Source of the DNA: Seriola aureovittata
Taxonomy: Eukaryota; Chordata; Actinopteri; Carangiformes; Carangidae
Assembly: GCF_021018895.1 (NCBI RefSeq)
Contig: NC_079384.1
Coordinates: 2,397,640 to 2,461,639, forward strand
DNA length: 64,000 nt
Direction: 5' to 3'
Shown here: positions 35,803 through 46,960 of the stretch, piece after piece
Position numbering within the stretch: the stretch's first letter is position 1
How the letters are laid out: each line of letters opens with the position of its first letter
Notes under the pieces: generated by a model
The model's database searches: none
The model's input: the letters and a program-made list of their open reading frames with translations, nothing else
Told to the model about the DNA's origin: nothing
Program-made: the position numbers and the translations under genes

Positions 35803-37830
35803 AATAAACTTAATGAACGTATGTAATGAAAGTCATTCACCATGATGGAAAGGAAAGGAGAAATGCCGTCCCACAATTCCTTGCTGCAACAACATTTAAA
35901 ACTGTTTTTACTTGTATATTCCTTTCATGTTATCTTATCTCAACATTTCAATCCCAAAAAAATCCAAAAGGTTTTTGTGATTAGTAAAGTATTCATTGTC
36001 CATGTGTTATAAATAAAGTTGATTTAAAAAAATCATAGTGTGAGTGCGGAGTCAGATTTTTTCCCTGTCCTTATGAATTCTCCTTCACATCAGGTCAAAA
36101 CCTCCTGCTCTCTGTCTCTTCTTCAGGGAAACTGTAGAGGCAGCGACAGCTCTTGTCTTCCCGCTCTCTCCTCTGCAGACCTGCTGCAGCAAACCTCTGC
36201 ACTGAGTCAACAAGTTTCATTTAGCACCAGCTACAAAACAAAGTCTGCCAGCTCAGTTTCTTTTCAAACAACAGGAGCCATGTGTAGGAGCAGTATATAT
36301 AATTATATATTCAAACTCTGCAGAACTTTTACTAACTATTGATCTAGTTATTTTAGTTGTGGTTAGTTGTGGAGTTTCAGATTCCAAATTGATGAATCAG
36401 TGAATTAACAATCCATTCCCTGATCAAGGTGGTTCTTAAAAACTAATTTAAGTTATTAGTTAATGTCAATATTTTAATATCATATTATTATTATTATTAT
36501 TATTATTATTGTTAATTTCTGATAGCAAATAAGTGATCATTTGCTGCACCTACAAAATGTTCAACAATTTGTACCACTCACATAATGACCACTGTTTTGT
36601 GTTGATTATTAGTTATTAATTGACGATAGCTCCACATGTTCCCGCCCCCAAACTGTGATTGGACAGTTGTTTTTTCTTCATTTTAATGTTGTCATTGTCT
36701 CCATCTCAAAAAAGAAAAAAAAACTTTCCTGCTCTTCTTCATGAAACTGATAACAGTACTTTATATTTAGCATTAGCAGGTCAATGCTGCCCTCTGCTGA
36801 AGAACACGGAAATATAATGTTTTAATTTAATGTGTCATGGAAAAAATATGTCACAATGAAAATCAATTAATTCACTTGTTTTCATTTGATGACAAAGTAG
36901 ATGTACACACAGGAAACAATGTGTATTATATTTAACGTTATCTCTTCATTACATGTGTTTTAATTTAGCCATTTTAAACCTTCCATTATATTTGCAGGTG
37001 ATGTCGTGTTTTACAATAAATAATAATTCTCTTCCATTGTTATTGGAGGTGATCTATATCATATTTTACATTCTAGCCAAACGCCAACAAGGAAATTAAA
37101 TTAACTGGGAATGAACACTTGTTTGTATGTTCACATTTTATCCAGAAAATCACTGTATTATCACATCCTTGATTACAAATTAACATATTCATGAATATTA
37201 CTGAATAAATAAAGTGTCAGGACTGTTTCCAAGCTGCAGTTTAACCCATCATCCTCCCCAGATAGCAAAATGAAAGTAGCCCATATACTTCCACATGTTG
37301 GCAGGTGTACCAGGTGTATACTGGGCCAGTAGAAAACAAGCACGTGAGCTGGATCTATTTTGCTGTCTGGGGCAGTTTATTTACGAAGCACAAAGCACTT
37401 TTTTCACCCTTTTTCTCATATTTAAAGTGACAATAAGTCAATATTATGTTCAGTAATCCGGATTCTGTCTACTGTATAGTAGTAGTTCAAGAATTTAACT
37501 GTTACTTTGTTATACTGATGTCTGCATTGAACTACCTGTGAGAAAACCCGACTGACACCAATCCTCAGTAAGAATATTCCTGCAACCTGGAAACTTGATG
37601 GTTGTTTATTGATGTGCAACTGATCTACTATTTCAGAGTGATAATAAAATGTTAATGAGTGCCATGGACTAACTGAAATAACAACAAGATGACACTCTAA
37701 TTCTTAAGAAGAATTAACTAACATAAAGTTTGTTTGAACAAACCTTTGTGGCTGAAATAATTACATTTTTGTAGATGTACATTTTTTGCAGTAGAGATTT
37801 TGTATTTACTATCTTTGTCGTGTGACGTGA
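35803..37830. other. Sulfotransferase 3' region and AT-rich intergenic DNA
   Basis: The first 30 bases remain identical to the matching region of copy 1, then similarity stops. The poly(A) signal lies at 36012. The rest is AT-rich with an ATT run (about 36485-36510) and no supported exon. Confidence 0.5.
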
Positions 37831-37839
37831 ACGCAGCAT

Positions 37840-38200
37840 ATGATAGCTAGGTAGCCGGCTAGCAGTGGTAAACAAAAACACCGTTAGGTTTCTGAGTTTC
37901 GCTTCTTTTGTATCATGTTATTTTTAATCGCAACAGTGTTAAGACTCCTTAATGTAAATACTGTGCCAGTGGCCATTTTAAAGCCCGTCATTAACTAACT
38001 TACGTGATTAACACGAAGTTAAACCGTGCTAACGTTAGCTAGCAAGAATAGCATCTCCGCTAGCTTAAAGTGAGCGGCCGGTGCCGTGTTGTAACTCCCT
38101 CAGTACAAACTGAGCATGTTGAGTGAAGACAGAGACACACACCCGACAACTGCCACTGCCGGGGAATGTCCGACACAATAGCAGGTAGCTGGAGAGTCAG
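37840..38200 (+). promoter_or_regulatory. Possible upstream promoter or first exon, GC-richer patch
   Basis: A CpG-containing block (for example GCGGCCGGTGCCG at about 38073) sits in AT-rich surroundings. It ends at a donor-like AGCAG|GTAGCT near 38182. It could be an alternative upstream promoter of the LOTUS-NO VEIN gene, 4.5 kb before its first coding exon. No coding is seen. Confidence 0.25.
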
Positions 38201-40198
38201 TCGGACACGTTTAACCAGCTTTTCAGTTCGTGTTTGCCACTGAGTTTTCCGGTGTTGTTAGCACGTAACGCTGCTGCTGCTGCTGCTCAGAAGTGACATT
38301 ACGTTACTGTCTGTTGTTGTACACCTGTGTTGTTACAGAAGTTAAACTGTTGTAAGTTTGTTCCATTATTTTATATTCAATCAGGTTAATATATTGATAT
38401 ATTATCTGTCGTTTTAGTCAATAACGGAAGAGAAATGTATATGTATGAGACATATATTCAATATCTATATCATAATCGGATATGAATGCCGCCCTTACTG
38501 TACACCTGTATATGACCTGCACTGGGTCAGCTGGTCAACACGTCATGTGCCATGAGTCACTCTGCTCAACAGGTTAGAGAATACTGTGGTCCAGTGGAAT
38601 TATTTACCTGCTCAGTTTCACTCTGTTCAGGTAAATTAGAAAGAGTATGTGGCCTGTCACTCACCTGTGTCTTCATCATCATCATCATCATCCGCAGTGT
38701 TTCCCCGTCCTGAAAGCTACAGCCCCGCCAGGGAGGAGAGAAGATAAGATGCACTGACCACATGGTTGCACTCTGACCAAGGTATGTTGTTGTGGCTTGT
38801 AGAGACTGCTGGTCAGAGTTACATATGGATAAAGAAAGTGTGATGCTTTTCATTCAATTCAAATTTGCATTTAAAGGTCAAATAGGGTATAAAGAGAGAT
38901 CACCTTGTGTGTTTAAAAAAAAAAAATCATTATAGTATTTATTTATGTATTTCAATATACACAAACAGACAGTATAATTATCTTTGGTTATGAGAAGGCC
39001 CATGGTACACATACGTATTTAAAACCAAAATAAACAAGCCAAGACAAAACCTCTTAAAGTTTTCAACTTCATACTTTAGCTAACGTGTTCATATGATACT
39101 ATCTCTAACATAGACTCCATCCATGTTTTAAGATCTGGAGACGAAGGACGATCACTTGGACAGTCGTGATGACACTTACCCTTGGTCCCCTAATAAGCAC
39201 AGTGAAACCTTTGTATTATCTTATACTGAACACATTTTCTATTAGCCTCCTTAATCTATTTCCCAGTGTTCAATAATATTATTAACCATTCCTCATCGCC
39301 AAGATCACAGCCCAGGTCTTTCTGTCCATGTGTAGTGTGATTATAGATCAGCTCTAGCTTCTATATTAATACTGTGAAAGTATCAAAGCCTCAGTCCACA
39401 GAGAAATGCACACAGCCTGTATTCAGAAACTGAGCCTTAAAACCAGCCGTCAGGACTTATGGAACTTTGTGATGTCACAACAAAGCAGTCACCAAGCCCC
39501 GCCCACCTGGACCCACCATCCAAACCTTGCAGGATTTGGTTTCTCTCAGTGTTTTACCTGAAGTTTGCTATATCTTTATTGGATCACTCAGAAAACAGTC
39601 AGCCAATCAGAAGAGACGCTCAGAGCCTCCTCTGAGCCTGAGAAGAAGAAAATATGGATCTTTAAGATTTCATTTATTACACAGCAGCAATGCAAAGCAA
39701 TCACTAGTGTCATACTTCTGTTAATAGTCACTGTCTTCCCGTGTCATTGCCACCCTCTCACAGGATTGTGCAGCAGCATCATGGGTGGTGCTCTGCTCCT
39801 TTTCTTGGTTGTGTAATCACCATCAGCTAGAATTTGAGTAAGGAAGAAATGAAGCAAGAGCCGGACAGAAGAGGTGTAACATGTCCTCACATCCACAGTT
39901 TTTACACAGAGCCTCTGTTTCATTTCCTTAAGTACAGGTTTGTTTTTACCGCTCAAATGTTATTTATATCACATCACATGGTTTTTACACATCAGCTGGT
40001 GAATCAGCTGGGCAAGGACAGGAATGTGAAACTCAAAGCCTCCTCCCTCCTGTTACATCACCCCTCCTGCTCTTGATTTGTCATTGATGTCTCCTTACAG
40101 TGCACTTGTACTTAGTTTCCTCACTACATCATCTTGTAAATACAGTAACATTAACACAATGCTGAGCTTAGCAACAAGTGTCCATTTGACATATCTAA

Positions 40199-40410
40199 GT
40201 GTTGTGGTTTTTCATCTGGACCTGGTCCAATGTGGTTTAGATGCAGAAAAATGCAATGAAATGTACCTCTTTTGCATTTTCGCAAATAGAATAAACCTTT
40301 CACAAATCAAACAGAATGTTTTAGAAAGTCTTTAGTCTCTCTGGGATAATCCAGTTCAGATTTGACATGTAAAAGTGTTGTGGTTTTTCATCTGGACCTG
40401 GTCCAATGTG
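40199..40410 (+). repeat. Direct duplication of a short segment
   Basis: A 35-base stretch containing GTTGTGGTTTTTCATCTGG and ACCTGGTCCAATGTG occurs at about 40201-40235 and again at about 40376-40410. A looser match follows in both places (GAAATGTACCTCT and GAAATGTGCCTCT). This suggests a local tandem duplication of about 175 bases with decay between the copies. Confidence 0.7.
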
Positions 40411-40694
40411 TGAAATGTGCCTCTAACTTTTCCCTTAACTGCCGAATCGGAAACTAAATTCAGCATCGTATCATTAACCCCGTGACTTGGCAGATTTCCC
40501 GTGAGCATAAGTGAAGTAGCGGTACTGAGCTGGAGGTGATGACAGACAGGCCCTGATGTTGCTCCACTGCTCCCATCTGTTTCTACCTGCTTCATGGTTG
40601 CCTCTTGTCATGCCTGTGTGTTGTGACCATTTCCAGGAATATGAGAGTGTGGCTGCGGGTCAGTCAGCGACAGGTCTGAATCAGCCTGCCTGTT

Positions 40695-40707
40695 ACTTTC
40701 ACTTTCC
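40695..40707 (-). promoter_or_regulatory. ISRE-like element upstream of a TATA box
   Basis: The + strand reads ACTTTCACTTTCC, which on the minus strand is GGAAAGTGAAAGT. This fits the interferon-stimulated response core GAAANNGAAA. It lies about 66 bases upstream of TATAAA at 40773-40778, which is the usual promoter geometry of interferon-stimulated genes. Function is inferred from the match and the spacing only. Confidence 0.55.
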
Positions 40708-40772
40708 ATTCTCTGTAATTTAGCCTAGAATGAAACACAGTGGGGGAGGGGGGAGGAGGAGGCAGGGGAGGT

Positions 40773-40860
40773 TATAAACAGGAAGATTGTTGCTGGGTGA
40801 TACACAGCAGTTCAACTGGTGACGGAGATGAACCACACAACTTCTTGTTTGAAAGAATAG
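40773..40860 (+). promoter_or_regulatory. TATA box and putative noncoding first exon of the LOTUS-NO VEIN gene
   Basis: TATAAA (40773-40778) predicts initiation near 40800-40805. An exon from there would end at 40860 with the strong donor GAATAG|GTAAGAC. The next good acceptor in the right place is CCTGACAG at 42692, 11 bases before the start codon at 42704. The exon contains an 11-codon upstream frame, ATG at 40828, whose stop TAG is the last codon before the donor. Confidence 0.5.
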
Positions 40861-41494
40861 GTAAGACAGACCTGAGTTCTGTTTTCTATTTATTGCTCAT
40901 GCAGATTTAAACTGTTGACTGTGTACACTGGCTAATTAGCACAAGTGCTGATTATTTCTGTAATGTGGTTTGACAAAGTAAAAATAACCCAGATGAGTTT
41001 CATTTTTGAGAAGAGGTGGTTGCATCAGATGATCATTGACCATGGGTGTAAACCTGTGTGCAAACGTTTGGAAGCAAAGCCTCTCTTTGAATGTCAGTGC
41101 ACTGGTGCTTTTTATTTCCTAACTTAGAACAACACTGTAGACAGTAACTGTGTAAAAGTTCAGAGCCCTTAAAGAGCAGATGTCTCAGCAGCAGCTGCTG
41201 GTTCTGTGCTTGATTGAGGGATTTGCATCCACTTCTGCAGTTTGAGTTCTCAGATATTTTTAGTCTGTTTTTCACCTGCAGAGTGTTTAAGATCCTCCCA
41301 CAGATTTTCTATGATGTTCAGGTCAGAGGTCAGCTTGTGTTTCTTTAAGTGGATTTGGATTATAATGAATGTACTTGATGTATTGTGGCTTGTTCCACCG
41401 GGACTGTAACACAAATTATCACGTAATTGTTTTAAGCTGCTGGCATGAAATTCTCTTTGGCGTTTGGCTTCTCTCCCATCCAGAAAACACTCCT

Positions 41495-41499
<5 letters not shown>

Positions 41500-41559
<60 letters not shown>
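41500..41559. repeat. (GT)n microsatellite
   Basis: About 30 GT units in the putative first intron of the LOTUS-NO VEIN gene. Confidence 0.95.
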
Positions 41560-41561
<2 letters not shown>

Positions 41562-41996
41562 AAAGGGGAAGAAGTGCAGCACTAAAGTGAGTGAGTTTAT
41601 ATGTGATCAAACTGGAGTTGGTTCAGAGAAGAAGCAGCTCTGAGTTCAACGTCTTTCTCTTGATTCTTGTTGATGAACTTTTCTGTCTCTTTGAGCTCCG
41701 TTTTTGTTCAGGGTTCATTTTAACTTGTGATTTCTGTCTTCTTGGATGCAAATGTAAAATTGTTCCCGTAGAAACCACTGATAAACAAACAGTAGACAAG
41801 AAGATTTGAATGTTGCACGGACAAGAATCATCACTGCTGAGTTTTTATGCATCAAAGAGTTAAATCTCACCTTCGTGAACAGCTTTAGAGGAGATTTCAA
41901 AGTATCCAGATATATATTGTGTATGGTGATATTATTCATAGACAATATAAATAACATCTACTACTGTGTGGATCATTGTTTCGTTGTACAGGCCTC

Positions 41997-42013
41997 TTTT
42001 CACTTTCACTTTC
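41997..42013 (-). promoter_or_regulatory. Triple GAAA-type IRF/ISRE-like array in the first intron
   Basis: The + strand reads TTTTCACTTTCACTTTC. On the minus strand this is GAAAGTGAAAGTGAAAA, three GAAA half-sites at the six-base spacing used by IRF-family factors and ISGF3. It lies about 690 bases upstream of the first coding exon, so it could be an intronic enhancer or an alternative promoter element. Confidence 0.5.
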
Positions 42014-42703
42014 TTGCTGACGGCAGGACATTTTTCATCCATAATCTTCTGGTGTTTCCTTGAATCTGTTGATACATCAACAGAAGTGTCCGGACTTGTT
42101 TAGTGGGTGTGGCACTAGTTTCCATAATGACTCCGTCTTATCGAGATGTTGCTTTGCGAACTGATTTAGTGTTGAGGTCACAGGTCAGGTGTCCTCCTGG
42201 TGACTTTTGCAGATGTTGCAGTTTTATCTGAAAGTTTTCCTGGTCGCTCTTTCGATCTTTGTTTCTACTGCTCTCCTCACCTGTCGTGTCTTCAGTTAGC
42301 AGTTAGCTTCTTCTTCCTCTCGGTCCGAGGAGCCTGAGGTTGTTGAGTGTTACCTGACGACTGACTGTTAACTAGCCGTACATCATAACTTAGTGGATCG
42401 ATTCATATCTTAGACTAAGATCTGAACATTTTTTAAGACAAATGCAGAAATGTAGATCAATCCAAAGCCAGGCAGTCATTCTCTAGTTGGCAGCCCCAGT
42501 ATTGACAGTTTATGTTGAGAAGTATTTTCCCTCCCTCTTTGACATTTAAGATCATTCTCTGTTGTATCCCTCTGTGTGTTTTAAAGGACGTTATTTGAAC
42601 CACATACACTGTAGGAAACTTATTGGTGAGAGCACAGACGACCGGTCAAATACTCTGCAGTGTATAATGGTGGTGTCTTCTTTCCCTGACAGCACTGCTC
42701 AAC

Positions 42704-45463
42704 ATGGAGAAGATTCTGGAGAAAATAGTGGCCATGGTGAGGCAATACCCGGCCGGGATCCCCCTGAAAAAACTGTCTGTGTTCTACAACCAGACGTACC
42801 ACAAGAACCTGACTCTGTCCGACCTGGGCTTCAACTCCATGCCTAAACTGGTGGCGTCTCTGGATAGATATCTGGTCGTGAAGGGGGAACTGGTGTTTCA
42901 CAGGGACCATGATGGAGATGGAGCTGGAGCTGGAGGTGCAGCTGGAGGTGGAGCATCAGCTGCAGCTGGAGCATCAGCTGGAGGTGGAGTATCAGCTGGA
43001 GGTGGAGCATCAGCTGGAGCTGATGCATCAGCTGGAGCATCAGCTGGAGCATCAAGAAAAAAGGGCAGGAAGAAGGTTCTGGAGAATTTAGTGGTGATGG
43101 TGGAGCAGCACCAAGCTGGGATCCCACTGAAAAAACTGGCAGTATGCTACGGCCAGACATACCACGAGAACCTGACTCTGTCCAGGTTGGGCTTCGAATC
43201 CATGATCAGCCTGGTGGCCTCTCTGGAGAGGGATCTGGTTGTGGAAGGGGAACTGGTGTTTCACAGGGACCATAGGTGTGGAAGTCGAGCTGGAGCTGGA
43301 GCTGGAGCTGGACTGGACAGCAGACCCACAACTCCCCAGAGAGCTGGATCAGTTGGAGATAGGAGCAGCACCCCCACTCTTACTTTGCCACAGGAAGATG
43401 TCAAACCTCACTCCGTGCCTCTCACTCAGACAGGAATCAGTCTTGTTGGTCCTCCTTTGCCTCCCACTGCATCTTTATTCTCCACCCACTGTCTTCCTGT
43501 CAACCCTCTCTTTGCCGTGTGCAAGCCAGCTGAGCAGTTGACCCAGCAGCAGCTGTACCAGAGGGTCTTAGAGGTCAGTTACGAAGACAAATATATGAAC
43601 CACTCAATGTTTATCAATGTTAAAATATTTCTGCGATGTTACTCTTGTCATTAGCTTAGCTTAGCTTAACTGCATTTTGAAGACAGGTCGTAGTCTTGAG
43701 GAAATCACTAACTGTATAAAACCTTATTTCTGTGTCCGAGAAGCTGCAGAATAAACATCTGTCTTCAGAGTTACTTACTCTTACAGAATTAACAAATGAC
43801 CACTAGATTTCACTCAATACTTTTTGACTTCTCTGCTGCGTGTACGTCACTCAGCCACGAGCCCATAGGGTCCTATGGACAGAAATGTATAAAAACTGGT
43901 CACAGATCCATAGTTTTTTTTTTTAAGCTCAATAACATCACGAATCAGTTGGGTACTGGAGTTTTTAACAAACATTAACAACAACTGGAGTAAACTGTGT
44001 ATTTATTGGGGACTATTTTTTAGTTGTAACTTCACTGTTGCATAAGAAGCGCGCACCACTGATCCAGGGACTTTGTCACTTACAAAGTCATGAGCTTTTT
44101 TTATAAAGATCAGCTCTACGTGTGATTAAAACAGAGAAGCAGAATCACTTGTTGACTGGTGGAGAATTGAGCTTCATGTGTGAACAGCCAGGCTGCTGCT
44201 CACATGACACAGAGTCAGACTGGCATTAAAGCTCAAAATAAAATCACAGTCCACTGGCCAGATGTATAAAACTCTGTAGATTCAAAAACACCAGCTGTAT
44301 GTTTTAATAACACATGCAGAGGATGTGTAAGTTAATGAATCTGCATGACTGCTCAGAGAGAGTGAGAGGAACAGGGTCTTAATAGCTTCTGGCTGTGCAG
44401 GTGAGACACTTGAGTTCAGCCAGGTACACCTGTGACAAAGGTTCAGGCGTAGTTTCCGTGTAGCTCCTTTAATGTACTGAGAAACCTTTGAAACTACAGC
44501 TGTAAATGTCAGGTCACATGCAGATTATTGACACTGTGGGTGTGGTGTTAATACTGACAAAGATGTGGTTGGTTTTGTATTTGCTTTTGTCCGTGTCATG
44601 GCAATGAGTCACAGATAGAAAATCAATGATCAACAAGTTTAAACTCATAAACAATTCTTTAAAAAGTATAAAATGATATTCACTTGGATGTAACTTACTA
44701 ATCTAAACTAAAAATTGACCTTTGACCTTTACAGCACACAACGCAATTACCCCTGCTGACCTTTGTGCTTGATGTGACTCAGCTGCTCAGTGAAGGTGTG
44801 TTGATGTTGCAGGTGATAAAGAAGTACCAGCTGAGGACTCCATCGATGGAGCAGCTCCAGACCTGCTACCTGGATCAGTTTGGTGAGCCGCTGCCTCTCT
44901 CACAGTACATGTCTCTGTACAACAACTGGGAGGCGTCGTGCCTTAAGACTCCGCCCACTCCGGCTGAACCAGCAGCAGATCGCAACACAGGTGTATCACA
45001 GGCAACTGCAGGTAGGCAGTAGACGTGACAACATCCCTCCCCTTGCATAAAAACAGAGTTACATATCTGAGCTTATGAAACAAATGTGTCACCATGTCCT
45101 TCCACAGAAGCAAACAGTCAAACAAGAGAGCCTGAAAAACAGCAGCAGCAGCCACCGGACGTCACCTCTGACTTCCTCTCTGCCTCCGAGTTTCCAGAGC
45201 TGGGGGCAGAGATGAAGAAGAGCAAAGTGAAAGATGCCGCCCCGAGAGGGGGAAGTGCCCCCGTCTTTAAAGAGGCTTATCACGCACAGCTGAGAGAGGT
45301 GCATGGAGATAATATGAGGGCGTTGCAGGCCATGGAGGAGGAGGAGGAGGAGGTGACAGGGTGGAGGAGGAACAGGCCCGTGGATCAGGACATGGTCAAC
45401 AGTCTGATGGAGGATGTGATCCGAGAGATCGCTGCACAGGGAGAGCTGGTCACCAAGGAGAAG
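42704..45463 (+). other. LOTUS-NO VEIN exons 1-3: LOTUS domains and linker
   Basis: Coding exons are 42704-43573, 44813-45011 and 45108-45463. Exon 1 has LOTUS 1 (residues 1-66, [20 protein letters not shown]) and LOTUS 2 (about 122-188, [20 protein letters not shown]). Between them is a linker rich in Ala, Gly and Ser, encoded by a GCTGGAGC-type minisatellite (42908-43056). A third LOTUS-like unit spans exons 1-2 (LYQRVLE then [16 protein letters not shown] and [17 protein letters not shown]). Exon 3 is charged, with a glutamine run, [10 protein letters not shown] and a Glu run. The start codon 42704 lies right after the acceptor at 42692 and begins LOTUS 1 directly. Confidence 0.88.
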
Positions 45464-46897
45464 GTGAGGAAGAGGAGGAAGAGGAGGAGGACACTGTTTA
45501 ATTTGTGATTGATGTTTGATGATTCATCCTCATATAGCAGGCGATTAGCTTAGCTTAGCATACTACATAAATACTGCAGGTCAGGTAGCTGAAATATTAA
45601 TGGAAACATTTTCCAATAAAACATTAACAATAAAAAGATATTATACAAATATAAAAATAATACTTTGCAGTATGACGTAAGCGTCGGCCCGTGTCGTCAC
45701 TTTTATAACGTCTTGTGTTGTAAACACAACGGTGGCTGAGGTTCTCAGTGAGACCTGCAGAGCAGCTCGTCCACTAATCAGAAGGTCGGTGGTTCGATCC
45801 CCGGCTCCTCCAGTCCACATAGTCACGTGTCCTCCAGGATACTGAACCCCAAATAGCCCCTGATGTGTCATTGATGTGTGTGTGTGTCATAGAGATGCAT
45901 GATATAAATGAGTGTGTGAATGAGTGAATGTGACACATTAGCTATGTAGCAATAGCAAAACTCAAGAATAACTCTTCAAGTAAGTGACGTGGTCAGTGTT
46001 ATAAATGTTAGAAAACTTTAAAGTCGTAATGAAATTGGACCAAAGAGGGAAATTTTCAATAAAACAACACCTCCATGAATTTATGGTTTCTATTACACCA
46101 GGAACACACTGCCTGTGTGCGTTTGCAGGTCACTTGAATGTTGGATTTCTTTTCATTATTAATTAATTTCTGATCCCACACCTGTGTCCAGGTGATATCC
46201 AGGGTGTGTGTGCTGCTGCAGATTTCCTCCCTGGAATCTGCATGGATCAAACCCTGGAAGATTCCAGCTCTGAAAGACCTCCAGTACATCATGAGAGAGA
46301 TCAACATGTTCATAGAGGTCAGCAAACAGGTGCATTTACTCTTGACCTGTGTTTATGAGGGTGTGTGTGTTTGCTCATGAAGTCTCACTGCTTCTTTGTT
46401 CCAGTCCACTGAAGCAGTGACCTCCATCTGCACCCTGTACGAGCTGGGCCAGTCCCTGGCGGGTCTGAAGGACAAGAAGCGCTTCGAAGAGCTGAACCTG
46501 GGGCCCCTCTGCAAACTCCCGCTCATCCACCGCATGTTCAAGATCGACAGCAACACCAAGGACGATGACATCCACCAGATCGAGACAATAGACATCCTGA
46601 AGGTACGACTCACGTTCACTCAGAGGTTTAGTGGATGAGTTGTTCATAAACATAAGAGTTATATTTCTGTGACTGTTGATTAAGCTTTGTAGCCAAGTTT
46701 TAAAGTTTTATATTCCATAATTGTGTTGTGGTGGGAATCTAAAAATAAAGAGTTGACACAATGACCAGGTTGTCTTTGTGTCTATCAATAAGAAGTGAGC
46801 AAAGGGTCAGTGAAGAGTCACAACAGAGTGTAACTGCAGACGGATGTCGAACAAAGAACGTACATGAACATGAACGGAGGGGGCAGAGTCAGGGTGT

Positions 46898-46960
<63 letters not shown>

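Noticed and set aside
39527..40335. Several 65-85 codon frames upstream of the LOTUS-NO VEIN gene
   Set aside because: They overlap each other in different frames, have repeat-like sequence and no consistent splice sites.
42620..43273. Minus-strand frames over the LOTUS exon
   Set aside because: The + strand frame encodes two clear LOTUS domains. The antisense frames mirror the minisatellite and the duplicated domain.
45760..45830. tRNA gene candidate with GGTTCGATCCC
   Set aside because: The sequence continues into a SINE body and lacks a full cloverleaf.
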